DNA of 64,000 nucleotides from Nitrospira sp. (GTDB lineage Bacteria; Nitrospirota; Nitrospiria; Nitrospirales; Nitrospiraceae), in NCBI GenBank assembly GCA_019636815.1, contig JAHBWT010000004.1, positions 1 through 64,000 of the forward strand, read 5' to 3'. The notes under the pieces were generated by a model. The model worked only from the letters and a program-made list of their open reading frames with translations, had not been told where the DNA came from and searched no databases. Positions 1 to 11,080 of the stretch are shown piece by piece; positions within the stretch are counted from its first letter, which is position 1; every line of letters starts with the position of its first letter. A program made the translations under genes and the position numbers.

Positions 1-1
1 T

Positions 2-55
2 GTCACTCAGCGTCAGGAACAACCGACCGCCGAAGAAGTCGTCTGCTCTGATTAA
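2..55 (+). CDS. 3' end of an upstream gene (partial)
   Basis: One frame is open from the window edge to a TAA at 53-55 and encodes a short acidic tail ending EEVVCSD. This would suit the C-terminus of a gene that starts outside the window. The other forward frame also reaches a stop nearby, so only the position before pgm supports the choice. No function can be given. Confidence 0.3.
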   Translation, partial: VTQRQEQPTAEEVVCSD

Positions 56-196
56 GGGTTGTCTCAAAACGGGGTCAACGTCACCACTACCGCATGATGA
101 TGATCTTCATGTGTATCTAAAAAGATCGACCCTTTCGGCTGTATTCAGCTCTATTCGAGTTGACAGCGACCAAACAATAGAACTACACCTGTTCCT

Positions 197-1843
<1,647 letters not shown>

Positions 1844-1856
1844 TGCCCCTTGTTTC

Positions 1857-2660
1857 ATGAACGACCATAAGCTCCGCTGGTCTCTTCCCAAGCACGACTA
1901 TTGGTCCACACCATTTGCGGAGTCGTTGCTGCGCCATTTGGATCTTCGTTCGGGGATACGCATTCTCGATGTCGCCTCCGGCCATGGCATTCCAGCCTTC
2001 TATCTCGCCGAGCAGGTTGGTTCTTCCGGCGAAGTGCTCGCGGTCGATATCAGTGCCGGTCAGGTTGCTCGCGCGAGAGCGATCCAAGGATCGCAACTGC
2101 CATGGCTCCGCTTCGAATGCATTGACATGCGTTCCTTGCCACCTGATCTGCCGACTTTTGATCGAATCACCGGGAATCTTTCCGTGATGTTTTTTCGCCC
2201 AGACAGGTTCCAGGCCGTTCGAGGGTTGGTTAAGCATCTCAAACGAGAAGGCCAGTTGGTGCTCACGTTCCCATCCTATGGAACCTTTGATTCACTGTGG
2301 CAGCGGGTGGATCAGATGATGATCCAGAAAGGGCTGGCCGACGAGCGAGCACGATTTCAAGATTACCTTCACGAACGGCCCTCGGCGCAAGACGGACGGG
2401 ACTGGCTGGAAGCACTCGATCTGGAACGAGTCGAAGCCATCGAGTATCCGCTGGAAGTCGCAACCGGTCCCGGGCCAGAGTTTCTCCACCACCCGCTACT
2501 TCGTGGCGGCTTTCTTGATGACGTATACGAATGCTTTGAGGATCCGACCCACGCAGAAGAGTTCATGGAGGAGCTCTCAAAGGATGTCGAACGCTTTACA
2601 CCACTCATTGCACAGCGCTGCGTATTGTCGGGATGGAACAAGAGTTGCGGTTCAATCTGA
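1857..2660 (+). CDS. Class I SAM-dependent methyltransferase
   Basis: A Rossmann-fold methyltransferase of 267 residues. Motif I reads [11 protein letters not shown], followed by the acidic end of strand 2 (LAVDIS) that binds the SAM ribose, and a [11 protein letters not shown] motif II-like segment. The ATG at 1857 was chosen because it avoids overlap with pgm and the ten or so residues before it look non-structural; an in-frame start at 1821 is possible. The substrate cannot be read from the sequence. The gene converges on lipA with a 9-bp overlap. Confidence 0.8.
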   Translation: MNDHKLRWSLPKHDYWSTPFAESLLRHLDLRSGIRILDVASGHGIPAFYLAEQVGSSGEVLAVDISAGQVARARAIQGSQLPWLRFECIDMRSLPPDLPTFDRITGNLSVMFFRPDRFQAVRGLVKHLKREGQLVLTFPSYGTFDSLWQRVDQMMIQKGLADERARFQDYLHERPSAQDGRDWLEALDLERVEAIEYPLEVATGPGPEFLHHPLLRGGFLDDVYECFEDPTHAEEFMEELSKDVERFTPLIAQRCVLSGWNKSCGSI

Positions 2661-3566
2661 AGAGACCTGCTGTTCAGCATGATAGGAGCTTCTCACCAGC
2701 GGACCTGATTCGACGTGGCTGAACCCCATGGCGAGCCCTTCTTCTTTCAGCAGCGCGAATTCGGAAGGATCGTAGAACCGGGCGACGGGCAGATGGTCTC
2801 TAGTCGGTTGGAGGTACTGGCCGATGGTGATAATGTCACAATCGACCGCTCGGAGATCCCGCATGACTGCTCGCGCTTCATCGAGCGTCTCCCCCATGCC
2901 CAAAATCAAACCGGACTTTGTCTTCGGCCCATGCTGCTTCGCCCTCGCAAGAAGCTCGATCGACCGTTGATACTTTCCTTGAGGGCGAATTGAGGGAAAG
3001 AGTCGCGCAACAGTCTCGATATTGTGATTCAAAATATCGGGTTTCTCCGCGCACACTGTCGCAAGCGCTGCCGCGCTACCTTCGAAATCCGGAATCAGCA
3101 CTTCGATTGTGCACGTTGGATTGAGCCGCCTGGTCTGCCGAATCGTCTCGGCAAAGATCGATGCCCCGCCATCCGGCAATTCGTCACGATTCACCGATGT
3201 AACGACGGCATGGCGCAGACCGAGAGCGCGCACCGCTTCCGCAACACGCCCTGGTTCAGCCTCGTCAAGCGGGAACGGCCTCCCTGTTTCTACTGAACAA
3301 TAGTGGCACCGCCTGGTGCAGATATCGCCCAGGATCAGGAACGTCGCCGTGCGAGCATTCCAACATTCCCACCGATTGGGACAACGGGCTTCTTCGCAGA
3401 TGGTGTGCAGATCAAGCTGTTCCAGTGTCTGTTTGATTTCAAGATAATCAGGTCCGGTTCTCGCATTGACCTTAAACCAGGACGGGAGCCGAGGTCGGCC
3501 ACTGATGGACGGCTGAGGGGTGAGGGATGATTGAGATCGGAGTTGGTCCAACGGGACAAAACTCAT
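2652..3566 (-). CDS. lipA: Lipoyl synthase
   Basis: A radical SAM enzyme that inserts two sulfurs into octanoyl groups on E2 and GcvH proteins. Both iron-sulfur signatures are present: the auxiliary cluster pattern [12 protein letters not shown] and the radical SAM pattern C-TRR-C-HY-C. The start at 3566 (MSFVPLDQ) gives 304 residues and overlaps the stop of the upstream gene in an ATGA arrangement, which suggests translational coupling. A longer in-frame start at 3620 would run deep into that gene and is less likely. Lipoylation would serve 2-oxoacid dehydrogenases and the glycine cleavage system. Confidence 0.95.
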   Translation of the reverse strand: MSFVPLDQLRSQSSLTPQPSISGRPRLPSWFKVNARTGPDYLEIKQTLEQLDLHTICEEARCPNRWECWNARTATFLILGDICTRRCHYCSVETGRPFPLDEAEPGRVAEAVRALGLRHAVVTSVNRDELPDGGASIFAETIRQTRRLNPTCTIEVLIPDFEGSAAALATVCAEKPDILNHNIETVARLFPSIRPQGKYQRSIELLARAKQHGPKTKSGLILGMGETLDEARAVMRDLRAVDCDIITIGQYLQPTRDHLPVARFYDPSEFALLKEEGLAMGFSHVESGPLVRSSYHAEQQVSSD

Positions 3567-3928
3567 GGCCGCGATCCATCCGAAGAGCCGGACTGAAACC
3601 AACTCATGACCTTTCCCCAAAGACCTGGATGCTCCCGCTCAGTTTGTGGGGGATCTGGATATTCCACCCAGAGTTCTTGTGAACCAAGATACACGCTGTC
3701 ACGAAAACTCATCTGGGTCTTGAGTTGCCGATATCCCTGCGATTGCAGGGTTTGAATCAAGATCGCCAAGGCTTCGTTCTGGGTAGGATGTGGCTCGGTC
3801 GTGATGCGGAGCGTCTCGTACCGGAGGATGGCCCGGTAACCTTGTCCATCGCATTCGAACTCGACAGGCCGGCTGAACCCTCGTTCCCGATTGTCCAATC
3901 CGGCGAGTTGATGTTTGTCGAGCCCCAT
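3563..3928 (-). CDS. Conserved small protein of unknown function, upstream of lipA
   Basis: A 121-residue soluble protein without a signal peptide or membrane segment. Its middle ([18 protein letters not shown]) and the pattern [18 protein letters not shown] suggest a small alpha/beta fold. Its stop overlaps the lipA start in ATGA, and the next upstream gene ends 13 bp before it, so the three minus-strand genes probably form one operon. No family was recognised. Confidence 0.65.
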   Translation of the reverse strand: MGLDKHQLAGLDNRERGFSRPVEFECDGQGYRAILRYETLRITTEPHPTQNEALAILIQTLQSQGYRQLKTQMSFRDSVYLGSQELWVEYPDPPQTEREHPGLWGKVMSWFQSGSSDGSRP

Positions 3929-3941
3929 CTAGCCACACGGT

Positions 3942-4328
3942 TCATGCAAGCGCTCGAAAAACGGCAACCAGATCGCTGAGCGCGATGGTTTTGTGTTGGA
4001 GCACGGTACGCTCAACCTGAATCCGCTCGCGAGTTGTTGTGTCGATCACGCCCGACTTCACACAGTCCGCACCGAGAGTCAGAAGCCGGTCACACTCATC
4101 GGCCAGCTTCCTCTTCACCACCGGATTGACCGAGAGAAGCTCCATGAGCTGTCGACGCGTCTCATCAAGGTGCCTCTGCAGGTCGGAATCAGGGTAGCTC
4201 TTCCGCGCAGCTTCATCGGAACATCGATCAAGGTACTGCGCCAAAAAGACATAGAGGCGCACAAGGGCGGCGGCGATATCAGTCTGATCGTTGGAGGAAA
4301 TTGCCACTACTCTTTTCCCTTCACCCAC
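3942..4328 (-). CDS. Small alpha-helical protein of unknown function
   Basis: A 128-residue protein that reads as almost entirely helical, rich in charged residues and with heptad-like stretches (DETRRQLMELLSVNPVVKRKL, DECDRLLTLGADCV). It has two or three cysteines and no export signal. It is the first gene of the probable operon leading to lipA. A chaperone or adaptor role would be a guess; no family was recognised. Confidence 0.6.
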   Translation of the reverse strand: MGEGKRVVAISSNDQTDIAAALVRLYVFLAQYLDRCSDEAARKSYPDSDLQRHLDETRRQLMELLSVNPVVKRKLADECDRLLTLGADCVKSGVIDTTTRERIQVERTVLQHKTIALSDLVAVFRALA

Positions 4329-4396
4329 TCACTCGCCATCAAGGACCATCGACATGTTAACAGCTGTTCTACCCATTAATTCCAATAACTGGTAAG

Positions 4397-4714
4397 CTAC
4401 ATCTCTAGCAACACCTTCACATCTTCACCTTCAACTTTGACCTGATAGGCCTCGACTTTCGCAGAAGGGTTATTCATACACGCCTCGGTGGTCACGTTGA
4501 ACCGCCAGCCGTGCCAAGGGCATGTGACGATCCCGCCTTCCAATTCTCCCTCTCCTAATGGACCCTCTCGATGACAACAGGTATTGTTGATCGCATGGAT
4601 CGTCCCATCCACATTAAAGACGGCGAGCGCCTTTCCATTCGCTTCTGCCACAATTCCATGTCCCGGTTTTACGTCGGCAAGGGCTGCAACTCGCACACAC
4701 TCTCCCATCCTCAT
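4397..4714 (-). CDS. Rieske [2Fe-2S] ferredoxin, NirD/BphF-like
   Basis: A soluble Rieske-type electron carrier of 105 residues. The two cluster-binding boxes are CCHREG (Cys-x-His type, with one extra Cys) and CPWHGWRF, about 18 residues apart as usual. There is no transmembrane anchor or signal peptide, so it is cytosolic, unlike the bc1 Rieske subunit. It lies 18 bp downstream of the Mrp-family ATPase gene and is probably co-transcribed. It may serve an oxygenase or reductase elsewhere in the genome, as no partner enzyme is nearby. Confidence 0.88.
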   Translation of the reverse strand: MRMGECVRVAALADVKPGHGIVAEANGKALAVFNVDGTIHAINNTCCHREGPLGEGELEGGIVTCPWHGWRFNVTTEACMNNPSAKVEAYQVKVEGEDVKVLLEM

Positions 4715-4732
4715 CCTCCAGAATGAAGTCCG

Positions 4733-5608
4733 TCAATTCGTGCTGAACGGCTGCTTGATCTTTTTCAGTAAACTGTCGATGGACGGACCTTCCTTTCCGG
4801 CATGACCCAAGGCTTCTGCGATCTTTTTCGCAATGTCCCGAAACGCGACTGCTTGCGGAGATTCTGGATTGGCCACGACGATAGGATGCCCTGTATCTCC
4901 GCCATCCCGAATGGCCGGATCGATCGGAATACGCCCCAGGAATGAAACCCCCACTTTAGCGGCGGCCCGCTCTCCGCCTCCATGGGAGAAAATATCTGTC
5001 CGCTCCCCACAGTGCCCACAGACAAAGAAGCTCATGTTCTCCACAATCCCCAGAAGCGGGACGTTCACCTTCTGGAACATCGCCATACCTTTGCGTACGT
5101 CGTAGAGGGCAACCTCTTGGGGCGTGGTCACGGTAATCGCTCCGGCTAATGGGACCATCTGTGACAAGGACAGTTGCACGTCGCCGGTCCCAGGGGGCAG
5201 GTCAATAAACAGATAATCCAAGTCTCCCCAAAGGACGTCGCGGAAGAACGCCTGCAAATATTGGTGAACCATCGGACCGCGCCAGACAAGTGGAGCTTCT
5301 TCCGGTACCAGAAAGGCCATGGAAATCAGCTTGACCCCGTAATTCTCGACAGGAAGAATTTTCCCATCTTTCTGTTCCGGACCGGTCGTGCTTCCCATCA
5401 TCATGGGAATGTTCGGACCGTACAGATCAGCATCGAGCAACCCCACCTTCGCCCCGGTCAATGCCAAGGCACAGGCCAAGTTGGCCGCAACGGTGGACTT
5501 GCCGACGCCTCCTTTCCCGCTGCTGATCGCGATGACATGCTTGACTCCGGGTATCAAATTATCTTGCGCCTGAGGCTGTGGGGCCCCATGGCCATGTTCA
5601 TCAGCCAT
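4733..5608 (-). CDS. apbC: Mrp/ApbC-family P-loop ATPase, iron-sulfur cluster carrier
   Basis: A 291-residue MinD/NBP35-like ATPase that carries Fe-S clusters to apoproteins. The deviant Walker A reads SSGKGGVGKSTVAANLA, with switch II DLPPGTGDVQLS, and the cluster-binding pair is in FFVCGHCGERTDIF (CxxC). The start at 5608 (MADEHGHG) has a GGGAG about nine bases upstream and avoids the less likely start 15 bp earlier. The position directly upstream of the Rieske gene suggests it may load that cluster, which is inference only. Confidence 0.9.
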   Translation of the reverse strand: MADEHGHGAPQPQAQDNLIPGVKHVIAISSGKGGVGKSTVAANLACALALTGAKVGLLDADLYGPNIPMMMGSTTGPEQKDGKILPVENYGVKLISMAFLVPEEAPLVWRGPMVHQYLQAFFRDVLWGDLDYLFIDLPPGTGDVQLSLSQMVPLAGAITVTTPQEVALYDVRKGMAMFQKVNVPLLGIVENMSFFVCGHCGERTDIFSHGGGERAAAKVGVSFLGRIPIDPAIRDGGDTGHPIVVANPESPQAVAFRDIAKKIAEALGHAGKEGPSIDSLLKKIKQPFSTN

Positions 5609-5832
5609 ACTTCGCTCTCCCATTTAAGTTGAACTCGACCTGATCTGGAATGAACAGAGACTCGATCAAGCCGCGACCATATTGAACATCATCATAAGCG
5701 AAGCGACGCCACAAATGATATGGGTCGGTCGGGCCATCGACGATGCACCGACTGGGGTAGTCGACACATGGACTTCAGTTATCAAGTCTGTATACTGAAA
5801 TCAGACAGAGCAATTTTTCCGTAGGAGTCGTG

Positions 5833-8784
5833 ATGACCACCCCGCCCTCACTTGAGCCGACCATCCTCCATATTGGCAGGCAATTGGCTCAACTCTCCGC
5901 AGGCCTGTCACCCTCCATCTTTGACACGCGCTGGTGGTCTCATTCAGCCATCAACCTGGCATTGAAGGATGCATCGTTTAAGACCCGTTTGTTCCACTTC
6001 ATCGATGTTCTGCCCGTTATTGAAGATGATGAACGAGTCGTCTCGCTCGCTGAAGAGTATTTTGGCCGGGAGAGCGGCGAGCTGTTCGGACTGCAATGGG
6101 GTCTTAGAGCGCTGACCTCAACCGGAATCGGCGCTCGCTTGACCGGCAGATCCATCCGAAAGCAGATCGAGCAGATGGCCAAGGTCTTTATCGCCGGTGC
6201 TTCGGTTGAAGAATCGATTCCCGTCTTGTCGCAGTTATGGAACGATGGGCGGGCTTGGTCGGTGGATCTGCTTGGCGAAGCGACGATCAGCGAACAGGAA
6301 GCCGATCACTATCGAGATCAATGTCTGAACGCGTTGGCTGCCCTTGGGAAAGCCACCAAGGGTTGGCCCTCCTCCCCGTCGCTTGAACGAGACCACTTGG
6401 GACCGATTCCCCGTGTGCAGCTCTCGCTGAAGATTTCGGCCCTTTCATCGAGATTGGACCCAATCGACCCGGACGGCAGTTATGAGTCGGTCGCCTCGCG
6501 ACTCCGCCCGCTGGTAGACCATGCGCAGGCACTCTCAGCCGGACTCATGTTCGATATGGAGCAGGCTGAAGCCAAGGGCCTGATTCTCGACATTTTCAAA
6601 CGGCTTTTTTCCGAACCGGCCTATCGTTCCTATGCCTATGCAGGACTTGCCTTGCAAGCCTATCATCAAGACACTGAGCGAGACATTCTCGACCTGATCG
6701 ACTGGGTTCGCACGCGCGCCGTACCGATTACGATTCGACTGGTGAAAGGCGCCTACTGGGATTCGGATACGGTGCGATACAGACAAGCCGGCTGGCCGTC
6801 TCCTCTTTTTGACCTGAAGGCTGAGACCGATCGCAATTACGAACGACTGATTCCGGTGCTCTTTGCACAGTCAGACCTGATTCGTCCCGCGTTCGGCACA
6901 CACAATCTCCGCACCTTAGCCGCCGTGGAAGCCCATGCGGAATCGATGGGACTGGCCTCCGATGCGAGAGAATACCAGATGATCTTCGGTATGGCCGAGC
7001 CGTTCCAAACGGCCATGGTGAAGATGGGCCGTCGCGTACGATTATACACGCCTGTAGGTCGCCTGCTGCCCGGCATGGCCTACCTTGTGCGGCGGTTGTT
7101 GGAAAATACATCCAATGAATCGTTTCTCAAGAAAGAGTATGTGGAATCCCAACCTCTGACCCGTCTGCTCGCTCCGCCAGAAACTTCAACGCTCCCTCCC
7201 AAGGTCACGACGACGCGCCCAGTGCAAGGGTTCGCCAATGAACCAGTCAGCGATTTTTCACAAGCTCATGTGCGCCAGGCCATGCACACAGCCATTGTAT
7301 CGGTTCAAGCTCAGCTTGGCCGACGATGGGAGGGTCGGGGATCCGATTTCAAACTGACCGGCCCATGGCTCGTGCCTCGAAATCCCTGTCGGCCGAATGA
7401 GGCCGTCGCCCAAGTACAAGGCGCAGAAGGGTCCGATCTTGGCCCAATCATCGACGTGACCTTGAAGGAATGGAATAACTGGCGATGCACCGCTCCAGAA
7501 GTGCGATCCGACATTCTGCGCAAGGCTGCCTCATCCATGAGCGACCGCCGCCACGAATTGGCCGCGTGGGAAATCTTCGAAGTCGGCAAACCTTGGCGCG
7601 AGGCAGACGCCGACGTGGCTGAAGCCATCGACTTTCTCCGCTATTACGCAGACGAGATGGATCGCGTGAGTCAACCAGTACGGTTGGGCAATCGTCCGGG
7701 GGAACTGAACCAACGCCTGTATGGTCCGCGTGGCCTGACGGCGGTCATCGCGCCATGGAACTTTCCACTCGCGATCCCGACCGGAATGGTCTCGGCGGCC
7801 CTGGTGAGTGGCAATCCTGTCCTGTTCAAACCTTCCGAACGTTCACCTCACCTTGGCGCACTGCTCACCGACATCCTGATTGTCTCGGGTGTACCGGCCG
7901 GTTGTTTGACGTGCCTTCCAGGTGGGCCAGAGATCGGGCAGGCACTCGTCGCCCATCCTCAGGTGGTGACCATCGCGTTCACTGGATCAAAGACCGTGGG
8001 TCTTCATATTCTGAGCGAAGCCGCTCGCGTGATCCCTGGACAGGGCATGGTCAAACGGGTGATCACCGAGATGGGTGGCAAGAACGCCATCATCGTCGAC
8101 GAAACAGCGGATCTCGACGAGGCGATCACGGGAGTCGTCACGTCGTTCTCAGGGTATGCCGGACAGAAGTGCTCGGCTTGTTCGCGCGTGATCGTTCACC
8201 GGGCGATCTACGACTCTTTCGTGACACGTTTACGAGAGGCTGTGTTGAGCTTGGAGATCGGCGATCCGGTGGAGCCCGGCACTAGGGTCGGACCGGTGAT
8301 CGATGCCCGGGCTCAGGCCGGTATCCGTCGATACATTTCTATAGGACTTGAGGAAGGGCGGTTACTCGTGCAAGGCCCCGTAGCTGAAGAGGGATATTTT
8401 GTCGGACCGACGGTCTTTGTCGATATCCGACCCCATCACCGATTGGCCCAAGAGGAAATATTCGGGCCGGTGTTAGCGGTCATGAAAGCAGACAGCTTTG
8501 CCGAGGCCATAGACGTGGCGAACGGTACCGACTATGCGCTGACCGGTGGAGTGTATACGAGGAGTCCGGTCAATCTCGCGATCGCCCGTAAACAGTTCGA
8601 CGTGGGGAACCTGTACCTTAATCGACCGATCACTGGTGCCCTGGTCTCTCGCCAACCATTCGGAGGACACCGCTTCTCAGGGGTCGGCGCGAAAGCGGGT
8701 GGGGAGGACTACCTGTCTCAGTTCATGATCACCAGAGTGACCAGCGAAAACACCCTTCGCCGGGGATTCGAATCCGTTCAATGA
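5833..8784 (+). CDS. putA: Bifunctional proline dehydrogenase / P5C dehydrogenase
   Basis: Oxidises proline to glutamate, passing electrons to quinone through FAD and then NAD. The N-terminal part (to about residue 440) is a proline dehydrogenase barrel with RLVKGAYWD and GTHNLRTL motifs. From about residue 500 it is an aldehyde dehydrogenase with the NAD-binding region PWNFPLAIP, the FTGSKTVG loop and the catalytic Cys in GYAGQKCSACSR. The 983-residue length fits short type A PutA without the DNA-binding ribbon-helix-helix domain, so it is probably not autorepressing. The ATG at 5833 sits five bases after AGGAG; a GTG at 5830 is too close. Its 3' end overlaps the convergent gene by about 108 bp. 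Confidence 0.95.
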   Translation: MTTPPSLEPTILHIGRQLAQLSAGLSPSIFDTRWWSHSAINLALKDASFKTRLFHFIDVLPVIEDDERVVSLAEEYFGRESGELFGLQWGLRALTSTGIGARLTGRSIRKQIEQMAKVFIAGASVEESIPVLSQLWNDGRAWSVDLLGEATISEQEADHYRDQCLNALAALGKATKGWPSSPSLERDHLGPIPRVQLSLKISALSSRLDPIDPDGSYESVASRLRPLVDHAQALSAGLMFDMEQAEAKGLILDIFKRLFSEPAYRSYAYAGLALQAYHQDTERDILDLIDWVRTRAVPITIRLVKGAYWDSDTVRYRQAGWPSPLFDLKAETDRNYERLIPVLFAQSDLIRPAFGTHNLRTLAAVEAHAESMGLASDAREYQMIFGMAEPFQTAMVKMGRRVRLYTPVGRLLPGMAYLVRRLLENTSNESFLKKEYVESQPLTRLLAPPETSTLPPKVTTTRPVQGFANEPVSDFSQAHVRQAMHTAIVSVQAQLGRRWEGRGSDFKLTGPWLVPRNPCRPNEAVAQVQGAEGSDLGPIIDVTLKEWNNWRCTAPEVRSDILRKAASSMSDRRHELAAWEIFEVGKPWREADADVAEAIDFLRYYADEMDRVSQPVRLGNRPGELNQRLYGPRGLTAVIAPWNFPLAIPTGMVSAALVSGNPVLFKPSERSPHLGALLTDILIVSGVPAGCLTCLPGGPEIGQALVAHPQVVTIAFTGSKTVGLHILSEAARVIPGQGMVKRVITEMGGKNAIIVDETADLDEAITGVVTSFSGYAGQKCSACSRVIVHRAIYDSFVTRLREAVLSLEIGDPVEPGTRVGPVIDARAQAGIRRYISIGLEEGRLLVQGPVAEEGYFVGPTVFVDIRPHHRLAQEEIFGPVLAVMKADSFAEAIDVANGTDYALTGGVYTRSPVNLAIARKQFDVGNLYLNRPITGALVSRQPFGGHRFSGVGAKAGGEDYLSQFMITRVTSENTLRRGFESVQ

Positions 8785-9579
8785 GGCCTTCTGCGGTTTA
8801 ATCTCGTGATCTTCAAGTTCTTCCGTAATTTCCGTGACCACCCCCCGATCCTCTTTCACAGCGGCTAATTCCTGTCGCTCGGCGTATTTCACCAGACCGA
8901 CGCCCTTCGCAAACCATGCCGTCATCACGTCGATCCCTGAAACCGTATGCCGGCTGCCGGAAAGATGGATCCGCATCTTCATCCGCGCCTCGACTTTGAT
9001 CACATCCTGAAACGTACCGGCCGGGACTGTGACGCTTTCACGTCCGATCACACTGCTCCAGCCTTGAACATCGACTGTTTCATCCGTTCCATCACGATCC
9101 ATGTCGCTACCGAAATTGAGTCCTGTACGATCAAATTGTTGAAATGAAGAGGGTATGGTTAAGGGAAACCGGAATATCTGATAGGGGGTAATCTGTTCTT
9201 CCAGCGGTGTGCCAGGCTCCGACCCATAGTACACAATGCCAGCCGCGTCTCGTCTATAGAAACTATCCGATGGCCCGTGATTGCCGGGATTCGTGTCGTG
9301 GAATACCGTCACGTTGACCCCATTGATGGTCTTGGTCCCCGACACCGTCGAAACGTTCGTGAAAAATTTGAGCTCGACCATCTGGAGCGGCCCTTCACTG
9401 ATCTGGCCTCGATAGCTCCACCGGCTTCCTGGAGCATCGGGGAAATACTCCTCGGACTTTGCGATTGTGACCGTCTCCCCGGCGCCCGCGACCTCGGGCC
9501 ATGGGTGAAATCCAGGTAGAATAGACAGGCCTATGATCGCTATCAACCACGTGACGAGTTTCCGTTTCAGCATACGCAT
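8677..9579 (-). CDS. Exported protein of unknown function
   Basis: A protein of about 300 residues that begins MRMLKRK and has a hydrophobic signal segment (LVTWLIAIIGLSILPG), so it should be exported. The mature part starts with YFPDAPGSRWSYRG, a pattern seen in beta-rich periplasmic or lipoprotein-like hypothetical proteins. Its final 35 or so codons lie antisense inside the 3' end of putA, so the true C-terminus could be an unusually long overlap or a late stop. A start at 9696 is possible but lies before the signal. Role unknown. Confidence 0.7.
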   Translation of the reverse strand: MRMLKRKLVTWLIAIIGLSILPGFHPWPEVAGAGETVTIAKSEEYFPDAPGSRWSYRGQISEGPLQMVELKFFTNVSTVSGTKTINGVNVTVFHDTNPGNHGPSDSFYRRDAAGIVYYGSEPGTPLEEQITPYQIFRFPLTIPSSFQQFDRTGLNFGSDMDRDGTDETVDVQGWSSVIGRESVTVPAGTFQDVIKVEARMKMRIHLSGSRHTVSGIDVMTAWFAKGVGLVKYAERQELAAVKEDRGVVTEITEELEDHEIKPQKASLNGFESPAKGVFAGHSGDHELRQVVLPTRFRADP

Positions 9580-9776
9580 GCTCCAGACGCAAGATTTTGA
9601 CGGTATCACAGGAGTCCCGACAGCGGCAAGCCGCTCAGCCGACAGCAGCTCGTTCGCTTGACCCGTGACTCGAGCTTGCCTTGAACTCTTTCTCATCGCA
9701 TATATTCGTCACCATACAGCCCCCGATTTGAATCCTGATCGATATCACGGACCGAATCAAAATGGGCCACAGATCA

Positions 9777-10166
9777 TCAGACTGATGCCGGCACATACAG
9801 ATGCACGCCGGGAATTTTCTTGAAATGAGCATCCAGACTGTACACACGGCAGTCGTGCTCGATTGCCAAGGCAGCAATGAGCAGATCCGACAGAGGCAGG
9901 GTTATGCCTTTGCGAAGCAAATGCGCAGAAAGATCACCCGTTCTCAGCCAGGTGGCTTGGGTGAATTCATAGTATCGCAAAGCCAGGAGGGCTTCTGAGA
10001 GCGTGGTTCGTTCGGACAAAGTTCGGCAGCCCTGAAGCAATTCGGCCAGAACGACACCGACCAGGGCGACCTCGTCTGCGTCGATCAGCATGTCGAGGGC
10101 CATCTTTTCAGGTGAATCTGGCCGGTTAAAGAAGGGAATCCAAACGGACGTGTCAGCGATGACCAT
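9777..10166 (-). CDS. vapC: VapC-type PIN-domain ribonuclease toxin
   Basis: A 129-residue PIN-domain protein. Acidic metal ligands are visible in order: Asp5 in IADTSVW, Glu42 in VLAELLQG, Asp94 in LPLSDLLIA and Asp112 in YSLDAHF. VapC toxins cut specific RNAs, often tRNA or rRNA, when free of antitoxin. The gene overlaps the preceding antitoxin gene by 14 bp, the usual coupled arrangement. Confidence 0.92.
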   Translation of the reverse strand: MVIADTSVWIPFFNRPDSPEKMALDMLIDADEVALVGVVLAELLQGCRTLSERTTLSEALLALRYYEFTQATWLRTGDLSAHLLRKGITLPLSDLLIAALAIEHDCRVYSLDAHFKKIPGVHLYVPASV

Positions 10167-10392
10167 GTCGGCGGCGTGTTAACACGGCTTGATGGCGAAT
10201 CTCAGCCTGTTCCAGGCCCTTCCAGTCGAGATCGAGATGAATCGCGCCGCTTAACGATTTGAGCTGATCCAACTTCTTACGCCGGATCATTTCCGCCGCG
10301 GCCTGATGGATCGCCTCAGTTTTCGTTTTCGCGGCGGTCACAGTCATCAGCTCCCGAATAAGCTTCTCGTTGAGATCCAGCGTCGTGCGCAT
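10153..10392 (-). CDS. vapB: VapB-type antitoxin
   Basis: A 79-residue protein starting MRTTLDLNEKLI, a ribbon-helix-helix N-terminus typical of type II VapB antitoxins with the helix pattern KTKTEAIHQAAAEMIRRKK. The C-terminal part, with LDLDWKGLEQAEIR, would wrap the toxin. A longer frame upstream was rejected because its extra sequence is proline/serine-rich and follows the ideal ATG poorly. Such antitoxins usually repress their own promoter, so the operator should lie just upstream of 10392. Confidence 0.88.
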   Translation of the reverse strand: MRTTLDLNEKLIRELMTVTAAKTKTEAIHQAAAEMIRRKKLDQLKSLSGAIHLDLDWKGLEQAEIRHQAVLTRRRHGHR

Positions 10393-10786
10393 GGGCCACT
10401 CCCTCGTCAGTATGCCTGTATCGTATGCAGTGGGTGTGCAGATGTCAACCGATCTCGAGGAGTGGACAGCCTGGCTGCGCTGGCTACTGCGGGATCTGGG
10501 CGAACCGAGCCATCTGCCATCCCATATCCTGTACTGGACCCCGAAAGAAGGCACCGTGTTACATGAAGCAACCGCGTGACCATGTGCTCTGCCACTTGGC
10601 TCTCGCCGACTGAGAGATCACGACCTGTCGCCGGCAGAGCAGCCTAATCGTCTAATTTTACGTAAGAATCCGTTCTCCCTGAGCCCTTCGGTAAGCTCAG
10701 GAGGGGCCTGTCGAAGGACGGTCCGCCTCAGAGCGCGTAGACCAATACCTTTAGTGAGTTTATCGAACCAGTCGCTTACCTTTCGC
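10393..10786. other. Gene-poor spacer between vapB and the GIY-YIG gene
   Basis: About 390 bp without a convincing gene. The left part should hold the vapBC promoter. A 45-codon plus-strand frame at 10442-10579 (MSTDLEEW start) has protein-like composition but no ribosome binding site and may be a gene remnant. The right part (about 10676-10720) contains a CCCTTCG...GTCGAAGG element related to the repeats beyond the next gene. Confidence 0.5.
10676..10720. repeat. REP-like element, CCTTCG/CGAAGG type
   Basis: Contains CTGAGCCCTTCGG, AGCTCAGG and CTGTCGAAGG, the same words as in the block at 11136-11291. The words pair as an imperfect palindrome. Elements of this kind are known as dispersed intergenic repeats in many bacteria; here it flanks one side of the GIY-YIG gene. 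Confidence 0.55.
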
Positions 10787-11050
10787 CTAGCGAGAGACTT
10801 CGGCCCAATCTCCTCGCATCATGGTTTCCTTCTTCTTGCGACTCCAGCCCTTGATCCGCCGTTCAGAAGCCACTGCCTCTTCACGGGTTGAAAACTCCTC
10901 TGAAAAAATGAGCGTGACGGGGCGTCTCGTCGCCGTGTAGCCAGCAACCTGACCCGTGCGATGTTCTGCCAGACGTCGTTCCAGATCATCAGTATGTCCC
11001 GTGTAATACGACCCGTCCGCGCAATGCAGGATATACACCCAGAAGCTCAA
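10787..11050 (-). CDS. GIY-YIG nuclease-domain protein (UPF0213/YhbQ-like)
   Basis: An 87-residue single-domain protein. The GIY-YIG signature appears as VYILHCADGSYYTGHTDD, followed by the conserved Arg in LERRLAEHR and the Glu in EAVASERRIKGW. Members are small, of uncertain role, and may act on DNA ends or branched DNA. The gene is closely bracketed by REP-like repeats on both sides, an association worth noting because single-domain nucleases sometimes travel with such repeats. Confidence 0.88.
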   Translation of the reverse strand: MSFWVYILHCADGSYYTGHTDDLERRLAEHRTGQVAGYTATRRPVTLIFSEEFSTREEAVASERRIKGWSRKKKETMMRGDWAEVSR

Positions 11051-11080
11051 GTGAGCGCCCCCACACTAAGTTCAAGATTC

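Noticed and set aside
10442-10579. 45-codon plus-strand frame with protein-like composition
   Set aside because: No ribosome site and no recognised family; noted only as a possible remnant.
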